A stretch of DNA of 64,000 nt, taken from NCBI GenBank assembly GCA_963704025.1, contig CAVPGP010000005.1, positions 1 through 64,000 of the forward strand. Direction: 5' to 3'. This DNA comes from CAVPGP01 sp963704025. Its GTDB lineage: Bacteria > Actinomycetota > Thermoleophilia > Gaiellales > Gaiellaceae. The notes beneath the pieces were generated by a model. That model was not told the origin of the DNA, did no database searches, and saw nothing but the letters and a program-made list of their open reading frames with translations. Shown in pieces: positions 19,221-27,250 of this stretch. Made by a program: the position numbers and the translations under genes. The first letter of the stretch is position 1. Each line of letters begins with the position of its first letter.

Positions 19221-19234
19221 GTTGAGCGTTCAAC
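19221..19234. promoter_or_regulatory. Candidate operator upstream of the dioxygenase/esterase pair
   Basis: Inverted repeat GTTGA-GCGT-TCAAC placed 5 bp before the ATG of the dioxygenase gene, in the gap to the divergent methyltransferase gene. Its size and position fit a repressor site, for example of a MarR-type regulator. No regulator gene is adjacent, and the match to any known operator was not tested. Confidence 0.35.
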
Positions 19235-19239
19235 CAAAT

Positions 19240-20136
19240 ATGAAACTCGAAGGAATTCACCACGTGACGGCCATCACCGGCGACGCTCCGACGAACGTTC
19301 GCTTCTACGCGGACACGCTCGGCCTCCGGCTGGTCAAGAAGACGGTCAACCAGGACGACCCGACCGTCTACCACCTCTTCTACGCAGACGAGGCAGGGAG
19401 CCCAGGCGCGGACATCACCTTCTTCGAGTACCCGGGCGCGCGGCGCGGGCGCGCAGGCGCCGGCATGGTGCACCGCGTCGTCTTCCGCGTGGGCTCGGAG
19501 GAGTCGCTCGACTTCTGGCAGGAGCGGGTCGGCGGCGAGCGGAGCGAGGGCTCGCTGCGCTTCAGCGACCCGGAGGGCATGAACCTCGAGCTCGTCGTCG
19601 ACGACTCGGGCGACCCGCCGCTCCTCGCGCGGCATCCTGAGATCCCGGAAGAGCACGCGATCCGCGGCTTCGCCGGCGTGCGCGCGTGCTCCGACGATCC
19701 GGAGCGGAGCGACGAGTTCCTCCGCGAGGGCCTCGGCTTCGAGCCGGGGTACGTCGCCAAGGGCGAGGAGCGTTCCGGCTTCTATGTCTACGACCCATCG
19801 CCGCCCGAGCGCGGCGTGCCGGGCGCGGGCACCGTCCATCACGTCGCGTTCGCGTCGACCATGGAGGATCACGAGGCCTGGCAGCGGCGCGTCTCCGAGT
19901 GGGGCCTCCGCCCCACGCCGGTGATCGACCGCTTCTGGTTCCGCTCGGTCTACTTCCGCGAGCCGAGCGGCGTGCTCTTCGAGATCGCCACGCTCGGGCC
20001 GGGCTTCACGACGGACGAGCCGCTGGAGAGCCTCGGCGAGGCACTGGTGCTGCCGCCGGCGTTCGAGCAACTGCGGCCGCAGATCGAGGAGACGCTGACC
20101 CCGCTGCCGCCGGCTCGCGAGCGCGTCGAGACGTGA
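19240..20136 (+). CDS. Ring-cleaving dioxygenase of the glyoxalase/VOC family (MhqE/MhqO-like)
   Basis: 298 residues from ATG at 19240 (MKLEGIHHVTAITGD), preferred over a TTG at 19222 because the conserved GIHHVT strand then lies at the N-terminus. Two tandem VOC domains: the first has GIHHVTAITGDAPTNVRFY, GMVHRVVFRV and the glutamate in GMNLELVV; the second has RGFAGVRACSDDPERSDEF, GTVHHVAFAS and GVLFEIATLGPGF. Metal ligands H, H and E are thus present. This type is proposed to open hydroquinone/catechol rings. It overlaps the following carboxylesterase gene by 4 bp (GTGA), the same partnership as the quinone-resistance genes mhqE and mhqD of Firmicutes. Confidence 0.85.
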   Translation: MKLEGIHHVTAITGDAPTNVRFYADTLGLRLVKKTVNQDDPTVYHLFYADEAGSPGADITFFEYPGARRGRAGAGMVHRVVFRVGSEESLDFWQERVGGERSEGSLRFSDPEGMNLELVVDDSGDPPLLARHPEIPEEHAIRGFAGVRACSDDPERSDEFLREGLGFEPGYVAKGEERSGFYVYDPSPPERGVPGAGTVHHVAFASTMEDHEAWQRRVSEWGLRPTPVIDRFWFRSVYFREPSGVLFEIATLGPGFTTDEPLESLGEALVLPPAFEQLRPQIEETLTPLPPARERVET

Positions 20137-20768
20137 TCTCGCTCCGCCGCGAGGCCGAGGGCGAGCCGCAGGGAGCGCTCGTCCTCTTCCACGGGCGCGG
20201 CACGTCGGAGCACGACCTCTATCCGCTCCTGGACGAGCTCGACCCGCAGCGGAAACGCCTCGGCGTCACCGTGCGGGCGCCGCTCGAGCTGTCGCCGGGC
20301 GGCTTCCACTGGTACATCGTGCGCCGGGTCGGCTACCCCGACCCGGTGACGTTCCGGCCGAGCTTCGCCGGGCTGTCGGCGTTCCTCGACGAGCTGGCGG
20401 CGGAGACGGGCATCCCGGCCTCGAGCACCGTGCTCGGCGGCTTCTCGCAGGGAGCGGTGATGAGCTACGCGATGGGTCTCGGCAAGCTGGTGGACGGCAC
20501 GGCCCGGCCCCGGCCCCGGCCGCAGGCGATCGTGGCCATGTCCGGGTTCGTCCCGCAGGTGGAGGGCTTCGAGCTCGACCTCGCGCCGCCCCTGCCGCAA
20601 GTGGCAATCGCGCACGGAACGTACGACCCGGTGATCCCTGCCGAGTTCGGCCGGCAGGCGAAGGAGCTGCTCGAGGGCGCGGCCGCGGAGGTGCTCTACC
20701 GCGAGAGGCCGTACCCGCACACGGTCGACCCGCAGTTCCTGCGCGAGGTCGCCGCCTGGCTGCCCTAG
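20133..20768 (+). CDS. Phospholipase/carboxylesterase (MhqD-like)
   Basis: 211-residue alpha/beta hydrolase of the phospholipase/carboxylesterase family. The oxyanion region VLFHGRGTSEHDLYPL is near the N-terminus, the nucleophile is in GGFSQGAVMSYAM (serine ~105), the acid is in HGTYDPVIP and the histidine in RPYPHTVD. GTG at 20133 overlaps the stop of the dioxygenase gene, so the two form a tight operon. Its TAG stop shares a CTAG with the stop of the convergent MerR-fusion gene. Partnership with a ring-cleaving dioxygenase suggests a role in quinone or electrophile detoxification (inference from the Bacillus/Staphylococcus mhq genes). Confidence 0.85.
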   Translation: MISLRREAEGEPQGALVLFHGRGTSEHDLYPLLDELDPQRKRLGVTVRAPLELSPGGFHWYIVRRVGYPDPVTFRPSFAGLSAFLDELAAETGIPASSTVLGGFSQGAVMSYAMGLGKLVDGTARPRPRPQAIVAMSGFVPQVEGFELDLAPPLPQVAIAHGTYDPVIPAEFGRQAKELLEGAAAEVLYRERPYPHTVDPQFLREVAAWLP

Positions 20769-22096
20769 CCCTGGGCAGCTTTGCCCGTGATGTGCGTACC
20801 GCCGAGCCAGCGGTCGATGCCGATCAGCTCGATCCGGTTCGCCTCGCCCGCGAGCACGGCCCGGCCCTCGTCGGTGAGCACGAGGGGCAGCGACGCGAAG
20901 GTGCGCGGATCGCTCAGCGGTGGCGGCGGCGGCATCGGGTCGCCGTCCGCCGGAACGACCAGCCCGCGCAGGTCGTGCAGGGACCTCCAGGCCCAGGCGT
21001 CGCCGAGAAACGGCGCCTCCTCGCGTGACTGCCAGTCGAGGAAGAGCTGCATCGGCGTTCCCGGCAGCGCCTCGAGCAGCTGCCGCTCGGTGCGGCCGAG
21101 CCCGGCCTCGTCGGGCAGCTCCTCCAGGAGACGCCGCCACGCTCCGGCGAGGAACGGGAGGACCGACGTGTCGCCTGCCAGCGGCTGCAGCTGCGGCGAG
21201 CGGAACGCCACCCAGGCGTGATGCGCCAGCTCGAGCTGCGCCGCTGTGACGGGAAGCCGCGCGGGCCAGAGCGTCTCCAGCTCGTCGGCGTTCAGCTCGC
21301 CGAGGCCTTTGAAGTCCGGACGGCCCTCGAAGGCGCCGACCACGATCAGCTCGACCGCGCCGGGCTCCTCGATGAACGAGAGGATCTCCAGCAGCTGCAG
21401 CTGATCGTAGAGGTCGTGCTCGAACCAGAGCACGACCGGGCGGTCCCCGGCGAGCGCCGTCTCCAGGTGCCGGTCTCGCCGTTCGAGGCTGCCGAGAATC
21501 TCGGCGCGGTCGCCCCAGCCGCAAGTGGCGAGGAACCGGGCTCGTACCTTGCGCAGCTCATCCCGGGGCACGTCGGGCACCGGCCCTTCGTGGAGCACGT
21601 CCGACCAGCTGACGACCGCGCCGCCGAGGCCCGTGCGACGCAACGTGCCGCCGGTGCTCTCGCCGTTCGTCACATGGAGGACGTCGCCGGGCTTCGGCGC
21701 CGGATCGAGGCCGCGACGCGCCAGGTAGCCGGCGCCGCAGGTGCACTGGTCGAGGGTGACGCACGCGCAACCGATCACGGTGGCCAGGCCTTCGCGGACG
21801 CGCAGCAGGGCGGCGATCTTCGCGTCGACCTGGTCGATCTTCTCTGCCACCCGAACCCGGAACGCCTCGCTCGCGTCGCGCCGCCGCGAGACGCGCAGGT
21901 ACTCGTCGATCTCGGCGAGTGTGAAGCCGAGCCCCTGCGCCTCCTTGATCGCCCGCACGAACCGCACGGTCTCCTCGTCGTACGAGCGGTGGCCCGACGG
22001 CCCGCGCGGCGGCTCTGCGACCAGGCCGCGCCGCTCGTAGTAGCGGAGCGTCTCGATGTTGACGCCTGCGCGGCGCGCGACCTCTCCGATCCTCAT
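20765..22096 (-). CDS. MerR-family regulator fused to a DUF1835 domain
   Basis: 443-residue single chain. Residues 1-70 are a classic MerR winged helix (MRIGEVARRAGVNIETLRYY, GFTLAEIDEYLRV), followed by a coiled-coil dimerisation helix and a cysteine cluster (CACVTLDQCTC, ~residues 112-122) of the metal/redox-sensing type. After a short linker begins a complete DUF1835-like domain (VLHVTNGESTGGTLR, WSDVLHEGPVPD, WFEHDLYDQLQLLEIL) running to the C-terminus. No start codon exists at the domain junction, so this is a true in-frame fusion as sequenced. ATG at 22096 overlaps the stop of the upstream methyltransferase (ATGA), and a 20-bp-spacer promoter typical of MerR control lies just upstream. 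Confidence 0.85.
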   Translation of the reverse strand: MRIGEVARRAGVNIETLRYYERRGLVAEPPRGPSGHRSYDEETVRFVRAIKEAQGLGFTLAEIDEYLRVSRRRDASEAFRVRVAEKIDQVDAKIAALLRVREGLATVIGCACVTLDQCTCGAGYLARRGLDPAPKPGDVLHVTNGESTGGTLRRTGLGGAVVSWSDVLHEGPVPDVPRDELRKVRARFLATCGWGDRAEILGSLERRDRHLETALAGDRPVVLWFEHDLYDQLQLLEILSFIEEPGAVELIVVGAFEGRPDFKGLGELNADELETLWPARLPVTAAQLELAHHAWVAFRSPQLQPLAGDTSVLPFLAGAWRRLLEELPDEAGLGRTERQLLEALPGTPMQLFLDWQSREEAPFLGDAWAWRSLHDLRGLVVPADGDPMPPPPPLSDPRTFASLPLVLTDEGRAVLAGEANRIELIGIDRWLGGTHITGKAAQG

Positions 22097-22944
22097 CCTG
22101 GGACTGTAGACCCGTACCTTGGTCCGGATGTCAAGGGTGCCGCATCGCGCCGGGTCGGGCTGCCGCGGCGCCGCCGGCCCGCCTCGTAGAGCACGACGCC
22201 GGCGGCCACGGCCACGTTGAGGCTGTCGGCGGGACCGGGCAGGGGGACGGCGACCACCTCGTCCGCCGCCGCGAGCCACGAGTCGCTGACGCCGGAACGC
22301 TCGTTGCCGACGACGAGCGCCGTCGGCCCCGCCAGGTCGGCGTCCCAGACCGCGCGCTCGCCGGCCGGCGAGGCGACCACGATGCGCGCGCGGCCCCGGA
22401 GCCGCTCGATCGCCTCCGCCGTCGTCCCGATGCGGATCGGCAGCCCGAAGATCGTCCCGACGGAGCCGCGCACCGTCTCAGGATGGAAGACGTCCGTGCA
22501 GGGGTCCGCGACGACGACGGCAGTCGCGCCCGCCCCGCAGGCCGTGCGGACAATCGTGCCGAGGTTTCCCGGCCGCTCGACCGACTCCGCAACGAGCACG
22601 AGCGACGGGTCGAGGGGGCCGTCGAGCGCCGTCGACCAGCGCTCGACCACGGCCAACAGCCCGTCCGCGCGCCCGTTGCCGGAGACGGAGCGGAAGGCCG
22701 CGGGCGAGAGCTCGACCGCCTCGGCGCCGCTCCGCCGCACGAGCTCGCCGTCGCGCTCGCCGATGAAGAGCTCCGGGCAGAAGAACACGTGCCGCACGTG
22801 CGCTCCGGCCTCGAGCGCGCAGCGGAGCTGGCGGTGTCCCTCGACGAGGAACACGCCGGCCTCGCGGGCCCGCCGACCGTGCAGCCGGCGGAGGGCCTTC
22901 AGGCGCGGATTCGTGCTGCTCGAGATGTAGAGGTGTCGTGTCAC
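22093..22944 (-). CDS. SpoU/TrmH-family RNA 2'-O-methyltransferase
   Basis: 283-residue SPOUT methyltransferase for rRNA or tRNA 2'-O-ribose methylation. An N-terminal substrate-binding domain (GVFLVEGHRQLRCALEAG) precedes the knotted domain with motif 1 ERPGNLGTIVRTA, motif 2 ALVVGNERSGVS and motif 3 PLPGPADSLNVAVAAGVVLYE. GTG at 22944 has GAGGAG nine bases upstream. The last ~25 residues (after VLYEAG) are arginine/proline-rich and overlap the promoter of the MerR fusion. The stop overlaps the next start as ATGA. Confidence 0.88.
   Translation of the reverse strand: MTRHLYISSSTNPRLKALRRLHGRRAREAGVFLVEGHRQLRCALEAGAHVRHVFFCPELFIGERDGELVRRSGAEAVELSPAAFRSVSGNGRADGLLAVVERWSTALDGPLDPSLVLVAESVERPGNLGTIVRTACGAGATAVVVADPCTDVFHPETVRGSVGTIFGLPIRIGTTAEAIERLRGRARIVVASPAGERAVWDADLAGPTALVVGNERSGVSDSWLAAADEVVAVPLPGPADSLNVAVAAGVVLYEAGRRRRGSPTRRDAAPLTSGPRYGSTVPG
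22103..22134 (-). promoter_or_regulatory. MerR-type promoter with 20-bp spacer
   Basis: On the minus strand a perfect -35 TTGACA (22129-22134) is separated by 20 bp from a -10 TACAGT (22103-22108), seven bases before the merR-fusion ATG. Over-long 19-20-bp spacers are the signature of promoters activated by MerR proteins through DNA untwisting, so autoregulation is likely. It lies inside the 3' end of the upstream methyltransferase gene. Confidence 0.6.
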
Positions 22945-23078
22945 GGGACCTGCTCCTCGCAGGGATCGGGGGGCGCATGCGGCGGCCCGGCCGGAGGACC
23001 CGGCGGGCGGCGGAGGTGGCTGCGCTACCTAGACACGACGCCGGCGAGGATAGCGCCACGCCGGCGCGCGATCAACCT

Positions 23079-23196
23079 CGTACCTGGTCGCCGACCGGAT
23101 ACGAGAATCAGATCTATAGGTAATAAATACCCGTAAAACGACGATTTTTCTCCCACGAGCTCATGCGTCCGTACCTGGTCGCCGACCAGGTACGGA
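23079..23196. repeat. Paired-palindrome element, copy B
   Basis: Same layout as 16573-16690. An imperfect palindrome (23079-23103; one mismatch and one wobble pair) and a perfect one (23168-23196, 14-bp arms) lie 91 bp apart centre to centre, around an AT-rich core that again contains AATAAAT, CCCGTAAAA and ATTTTT in the same order and orientation. It follows the E1/E2 operon and precedes the SpoU gene. The right-hand palindrome lies inside the 3' end of the acetyltransferase reading frame. Confidence 0.75.
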
Positions 23197-23661
23197 GGAG
23201 GGCTCGAGCTCGGCGACCATGGTGAACGCCTCGCCGCGCTCGTCGTGCGTCGCGAAGCCGTGGCGCTTGTAGAAGCCGACGGCCGGGGAGCCCTGCTGCA
23301 CGCTCAGGGAAAGCCGCTTGTAGCCCTCCTCGCGCGCCCGGGCCACCAGCTCCGCGATCAGCTCCTTGCCGACCCCGTGCTCGCGACGGTCGGGCACGAC
23401 GGCGATCGAGAGCTCAGGGGTCTCTTCGTCGAGGAACCCCCAGCCGGGCGCGTCGCCGCGGAAGAGGCGGAACCAGGCGGCGCCGACGGGGTGGCCGCCC
23501 TCGAGCGCGACCACCGCCGTGTCACCTTCGCGGCCCCAGCCCTCGACGTAGCGCGAGATCGGGATCTCCGAGTCGTCGAGCTGGTTGACGTGCCAGTGGT
23601 ACGCATGCCGGAGCATGGCACGCAGGAAGGGAACGTCCTGCTGCCCGCCGCGGCGAATCAC
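23161..23661 (-). CDS. GNAT-family N-acetyltransferase with element-derived C-terminus
   Basis: 166-residue acetyl-CoA-dependent acetyltransferase. The GNAT fold is visible: TAVVALEGGHPVGAAWFRL (strand 4), ELSIAVVPDRREHGVGKELI (acetyl-CoA loop R-x-x-G-V-G-K), and SPAVGFYKRHGF (C-terminal strand). GTG at 23661 overlaps the stop of the preceding VOC protein (GTGA). The conserved fold ends at MVAELE. The last residues (PSSVPGRRPGTDA) are encoded by the paired-palindrome element and probably have no role in the enzyme. The substrate is unknown. Confidence 0.85.
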   Translation of the reverse strand: MIRRGGQQDVPFLRAMLRHAYHWHVNQLDDSEIPISRYVEGWGREGDTAVVALEGGHPVGAAWFRLFRGDAPGWGFLDEETPELSIAVVPDRREHGVGKELIAELVARAREEGYKRLSLSVQQGSPAVGFYKRHGFATHDERGEAFTMVAELEPSSVPGRRPGTDA

Positions 23662-23990
23662 CGCCCGTCGAGCTCCTGGGCCAGCTGCAGCCGATTTCCG
23701 TCCGGGTCGAACACGTCGAGGATCCTCATCTGCCCGCGCAGTTCGAGCACGACACCGACCTCGACGCCCAGCGCGCGCAGGCGCTCGGCATCCGCCTTCA
23801 CGTCCTCGACGTCGACCATCGCCGTGCCGCCGTCCTGGCGCGCCCCCTCGGCGAGCGCGATCTCCATCCCGTTGCGCTCGAGTCGCGACCAGCGGCCCGC
23901 CACGTCGTGGTAGGTCTCCGAGAAGCCGAGCTGCTGCGTATAGAAGGCGCGCCCGGCGTCGATGTCGGAGACGTGGTACCACACTCGCAT
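23658..23990 (-). CDS. Glyoxalase/VOC-family protein
   Basis: 110-residue single VOC domain (MRVWYHVSDIDAGRAFYTQQ, MEIALAEG, MVDVEDVKADAERLRALGV, FDPDGNRLQLAQEL). The terminal glutamine/leucine region corresponds to the metal-ligand strand of glyoxalase I-like enzymes. It lies 12 bp downstream of the E2 gene and overlaps the acetyltransferase start, making it part of the dehydrogenase operon. The substrate is not predictable. Confidence 0.8.
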   Translation of the reverse strand: MRVWYHVSDIDAGRAFYTQQLGFSETYHDVAGRWSRLERNGMEIALAEGARQDGGTAMVDVEDVKADAERLRALGVEVGVVLELRGQMRILDVFDPDGNRLQLAQELDGR

Positions 23991-24002
23991 CGGGCTTACA
24001 GC

Positions 24003-25260
24003 CTAGAGCGCGAGCGCGGGGTCTTCCACGTACTGCTTCAGCGTGCGGAGGAAATCCGCCGCCGCGGCGCCGTCGACGGCACGGTGGTCGACAGTCAGCG
24101 TCATGCGTCATCATCGGCCGGACAAGGAGCTCGCCGCCGCGGGCGATCGGCCGGTCCTCGGTGGCGCCGACCGCCAGGATCGCCGCCTGCGGCGGGTTGA
24201 GGACCGCCACGAACTGCTCGACCCCGAACATGCCGAGGTTCGAGATCGTGAACGTCCCGTCGTCGAGATCGCCCTGCTGGAGCCTGCCGTCGCGCGCCCG
24301 GCCTACGACCTCGGCCCGGGCGGCCGCGAGCTCCGCCAGCGACAGGCGCTCGGCCGAGCGGACGACCGGCACGACGAGCCCTTGCGGCGCGGCCACCGCG
24401 ATGCCGATGTTCGCCGTCGGGAAGATCTGCAGCGCGTCCTCCGTGAACTGGACGTTGACCCCGCGGTGGCGCATCAAGGCCATCGCCGACACCTTCGCGA
24501 GCAGGTCGGTGACCGTAACGTGCACGTCCGGGTTGAGCTCTCGCGAGCGCGCGACGAGCTCGTTCGCGCGCGTCATCTCCGCCGAGACGGTCAGCTGGAA
24601 CACGGGCGCCTGCCACGCGGCGGTCAGCCGGCGCGCGATCGTCTTGCGGATGCTCGTCAGCGGGACGGTCTCGACCTCGCCCGACACGGGCACCGCGGCG
24701 GGCGCGGAGGCCGGCGCGGGTTGCGGCGCAGAGGCTGCGCGCTCGACGTCTTCCGCGACGATCCGGCCCTCCGGGCCGGTGCCCTGCACACGGGACAACT
24801 CGATGCCGCGCTCGCGCGCGATCCGCCGCGCGAGCGGCGAGGCCTTGATCCTCCCGCCAGGAAGCTCCTGGGCGGGCGCGGACGCGCCGTTGCCGGAGTG
24901 CGCCTGCTCGACACGCACCTCGCGGCCGTGCTCCCGCTCGGCCTCGCGCGCAGGGCCGCTCGAGCCCTCCTCGCGCGCGTCAGGCCCCGCGGCGACCGCG
25001 ACCTCGCCGACTGCCACCTCCTCGCCTTCCTTGCCGATCCAGGCGATCGTCTGCCCGACGGGCACCTCGCCCTCGGCGACGGCGATCTTCAGCAGCACGC
25101 CCGAGGCCTCGGACTCCACCTCCTGCGTCACCTTGTCGGTGTCGAGCTCGTACAGCGGATCGCCCTTCTCGACGGCCTCGCCCTCGGTCTTCAGCCACTT
25201 GACGATCGTCCCGGACTCCATCCCCTGGCCGAGGCGCGGCAATTTGACCTCGTTCGCCAC
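24003..25260 (-). CDS. Dihydrolipoamide acyltransferase (E2), frameshifted by a 7-bp duplication
   Basis: E2 of a 2-oxoacid or acetoin dehydrogenase complex. Order: lipoyl domain (VKLPRLGQGMESGTIVKWL with lipoyl-lysine motif DTDKVTQEV, ~residue 45), alanine/proline-rich linker, E1/E3-binding domain (ASPLARRIARERGIEL, GPEGRIVAEDV) and catalytic domain (IRKTIARRLTAAW, TFTISNLGMFGVEQF). A perfect tandem GCGTCAT duplication (24098-24111) shifts the frame right before the catalytic DHRAVDG motif, which follows in another frame and ends TAG at 24003. Removing 7 bp restores 417 codons. GTG at 25260 has AGGAGGCGGG before it. As written the enzyme lacks its active-site histidine. Confidence 0.85.
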
Positions 25261-25271
25261 TAGCCCGCCTC

Positions 25272-26255
25272 CTAGCTCTCTTTGCCGACGGTGCGGCGGA
25301 TCGCGGCGAGCACGTCGGCCGAGTGCGGGATCACGAACTCCTCCATCACGGGGGCGAACGGCAGCGGCGTGAACTTCGCTCCGACCCGCTCGACCGGCGC
25401 GTCCAGCCAGTCGAACGCCTGGTACTGGAGCACCGCGGCCACCTCGGCCCCGAAGCCCATGCGCGTGATCGCCTCGTGCGCCACGACGGCGCGGTTCGTC
25501 TTCTTCACGGAGGCGACGAGCGTCTCCTCGTCGAGCGGCTGCAGGGTCCGCGGGTCGACCACCTCGACGGAGACGCCCTCTTGCTCCGCCTCCGCGGCCG
25601 CCGCGAGCGCCTCGTGGACGAGCCGGCCGGTCGCGATCACCGTCACGTCCTCGCCCTCGCGGTGCACGCGCGCCTTCCCGAGCGGAATCGGCTCGAGCTC
25701 GTCGGGCACCTCTTCCTTGATCCCGTACAGCGTGCGGTGCTCGAAGAAGACGACGGGGTTGTCGTCGTAGATCGACGTCCAGAGCAGCCCGCGCACGTCC
25801 GTCGGCGTCGAGGCGAAGACGACCTTCAGGCCGGGGATGTGGCAGAGCCACGCCTCCAGCTGCTGCGCGTGCTGGGCCCCGGGGCTCCAGCCGGCGCCGC
25901 CCTGGGTGCGAACGGTCAGCGGCACCTTCAGCTGCCCCCCCGACATGTAGCGGTGCTTGGCGGCCTGGTTCACGATCTGCTCGAGCGAGAGGGTCAGGAA
26001 GTCCTCGTACATGATCTCGACGACGGGGCGCATGCCCTGCATCGCGGCGCCGATCCCGGCGCCGACGATCGCCATCTCGGAGATCGGGGTGTTCCTGACC
26101 CGCTCGGGGCCGAACTCGTCCAGCAGCCCCTGCGTGACGGCCATCGAGCCGCCCATCTCGGCGATGTCCTCGCCCATGATGAAGACGCCGTCGTCCTCGC
26201 GCAGCGCCCTCGAGAGCGCGTCGCGAACGGCCTCGCGGTACGAGAGCTCAGGCAT
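25272..26255 (-). CDS. 2-oxoacid/acetoin dehydrogenase E1 beta subunit
   Basis: 327-residue thiamine-diphosphate-dependent E1-beta. Typical motifs: MPELSYREAVRDALSRAL, FIMGEDIAEMGG (with the ThDP-activating glutamate), PISEMAIVGAGIGAA, VRTQGGAGWSPGAQHAQQLE, VVFASTPTDVRGLL, and the C-terminal transketolase domain VEVVDPRTLQPLDEETL. Complete. It lies 8 bp after E1 alpha and 11 bp before E2. It resembles acetoin or pyruvate dehydrogenase E1-beta (AcoB/PdhB); sequence inspection alone does not separate the two. Confidence 0.92.
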   Translation of the reverse strand: MPELSYREAVRDALSRALREDDGVFIMGEDIAEMGGSMAVTQGLLDEFGPERVRNTPISEMAIVGAGIGAAMQGMRPVVEIMYEDFLTLSLEQIVNQAAKHRYMSGGQLKVPLTVRTQGGAGWSPGAQHAQQLEAWLCHIPGLKVVFASTPTDVRGLLWTSIYDDNPVVFFEHRTLYGIKEEVPDELEPIPLGKARVHREGEDVTVIATGRLVHEALAAAAEAEQEGVSVEVVDPRTLQPLDEETLVASVKKTNRAVVAHEAITRMGFGAEVAAVLQYQAFDWLDAPVERVGAKFTPLPFAPVMEEFVIPHSADVLAAIRRTVGKES

Positions 26256-26263
26256 CCCGGGCC

Positions 26264-27238
26264 TCAGGCATAGACGTTCTTGAGGGCGTCCTCGGGCTGG
26301 GGATCCGTTCCGGCCTTCGCGTACTCGACCGACGCCTCGGCGATCTCGGCCGCCTCCGCATCCATCGCCTCAAAGTCGTCGTCCGCGAGGTCGAGCTTCT
26401 CGCGGAGGAGCGTGATCGGGTCGCGCGTCCTGCGGAGCTCCTGCACCTCGCCCTTGGGGCGGTACACCTGCGGGTCGCCGACGAAATGGCCCACGAGACG
26501 GACGCACTCGACGTCCATGAAGACCGGCCCCTTGCCGGAGCGGGCGTACTCGAGCGCCTGCTTCGTCTTCTCGTAGACCTGCTCGACGTCCTGGCCGTCG
26601 ACGTCGATCACCTTCATGTCGTAGGCGAGGGCGCGCTTGCCCATGTCGTTCCACACCGGCGAGTGCTGCCTGCCCGGGGTCGACTCGGCCCAGTGGTTGT
26701 TCTCGCAGACGAAGACGGCCGGCACCTTCCAGAGCTGCGCGAGGTTGAGCGACTCGTGGAACGTTCCCGTATTCGTCGCGCCGTCGCCGAAGAAAGCGAC
26801 CGCGACGCGCGGCTCGTGGCGGAACTTGAAGGCGAGCGCGGCGCCGACCATCGCCGGCAGGCCGCCGCCGACGACGGCATTCGCGCCGAGGTTGCCCCGC
26901 TCCACGTCGTAGAGGTGCATCGAGCCGCCGTAGCCGTGCGAGCAGCCCTCCAGCTTGCCGTAGAGCTCCGCCATGACGGCGTTCGGATGCGTGCCGCGCG
27001 CCAGCGTGTGCCCGTGGGCGCGGTGGGTGGACGCGAAGACGTCGCCGTCCTCGAGCGCCTGGCAGACGCCCACCGCGACCGCCTCCTGCCCGATCGCGAC
27101 GTGGAGGAACCCGGGCAGCTCGCCGGCGCGGAAGCGCTCCTCCACCTTCTCCTCGAAGCGGCGGATCAGCAACATCTCGCGCAGGAAGTCCTTGAGGCGG
27201 TCCTCGGACAGGGTGCGCTTCTTCTCAACCTTGGCCAT
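26264..27238 (-). CDS. 2-oxoacid/acetoin dehydrogenase E1 alpha subunit
   Basis: 324 residues from ATG at 27238 (MAKVEKKRTLSEDRLKDFL). ThDP-binding E1-alpha: MLLIRRFEEKVEERF, GFLHVAIGQEAVAVGV, RAHGHTLARG, the GDG-N30-NN cofactor motif from FFGDGATNTGTFHESLN to VCENN (~148-180), and a C-terminal segment ending ALKNVYA. The lack of an obvious serine-phosphorylation loop fits the bacterial acetoin/pyruvate type. First gene of an operon E1-alpha, E1-beta, E2, VOC, GNAT. Its start lies only 12 bp from the start of a divergent gene, so promoters overlap coding sequence or transcripts are leaderless. Confidence 0.92.
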   Translation of the reverse strand: MAKVEKKRTLSEDRLKDFLREMLLIRRFEEKVEERFRAGELPGFLHVAIGQEAVAVGVCQALEDGDVFASTHRAHGHTLARGTHPNAVMAELYGKLEGCSHGYGGSMHLYDVERGNLGANAVVGGGLPAMVGAALAFKFRHEPRVAVAFFGDGATNTGTFHESLNLAQLWKVPAVFVCENNHWAESTPGRQHSPVWNDMGKRALAYDMKVIDVDGQDVEQVYEKTKQALEYARSGKGPVFMDVECVRLVGHFVGDPQVYRPKGEVQELRRTRDPITLLREKLDLADDDFEAMDAEAAEIAEASVEYAKAGTDPQPEDALKNVYA

Positions 27239-27250
27239 GAGCCTGAGTCT

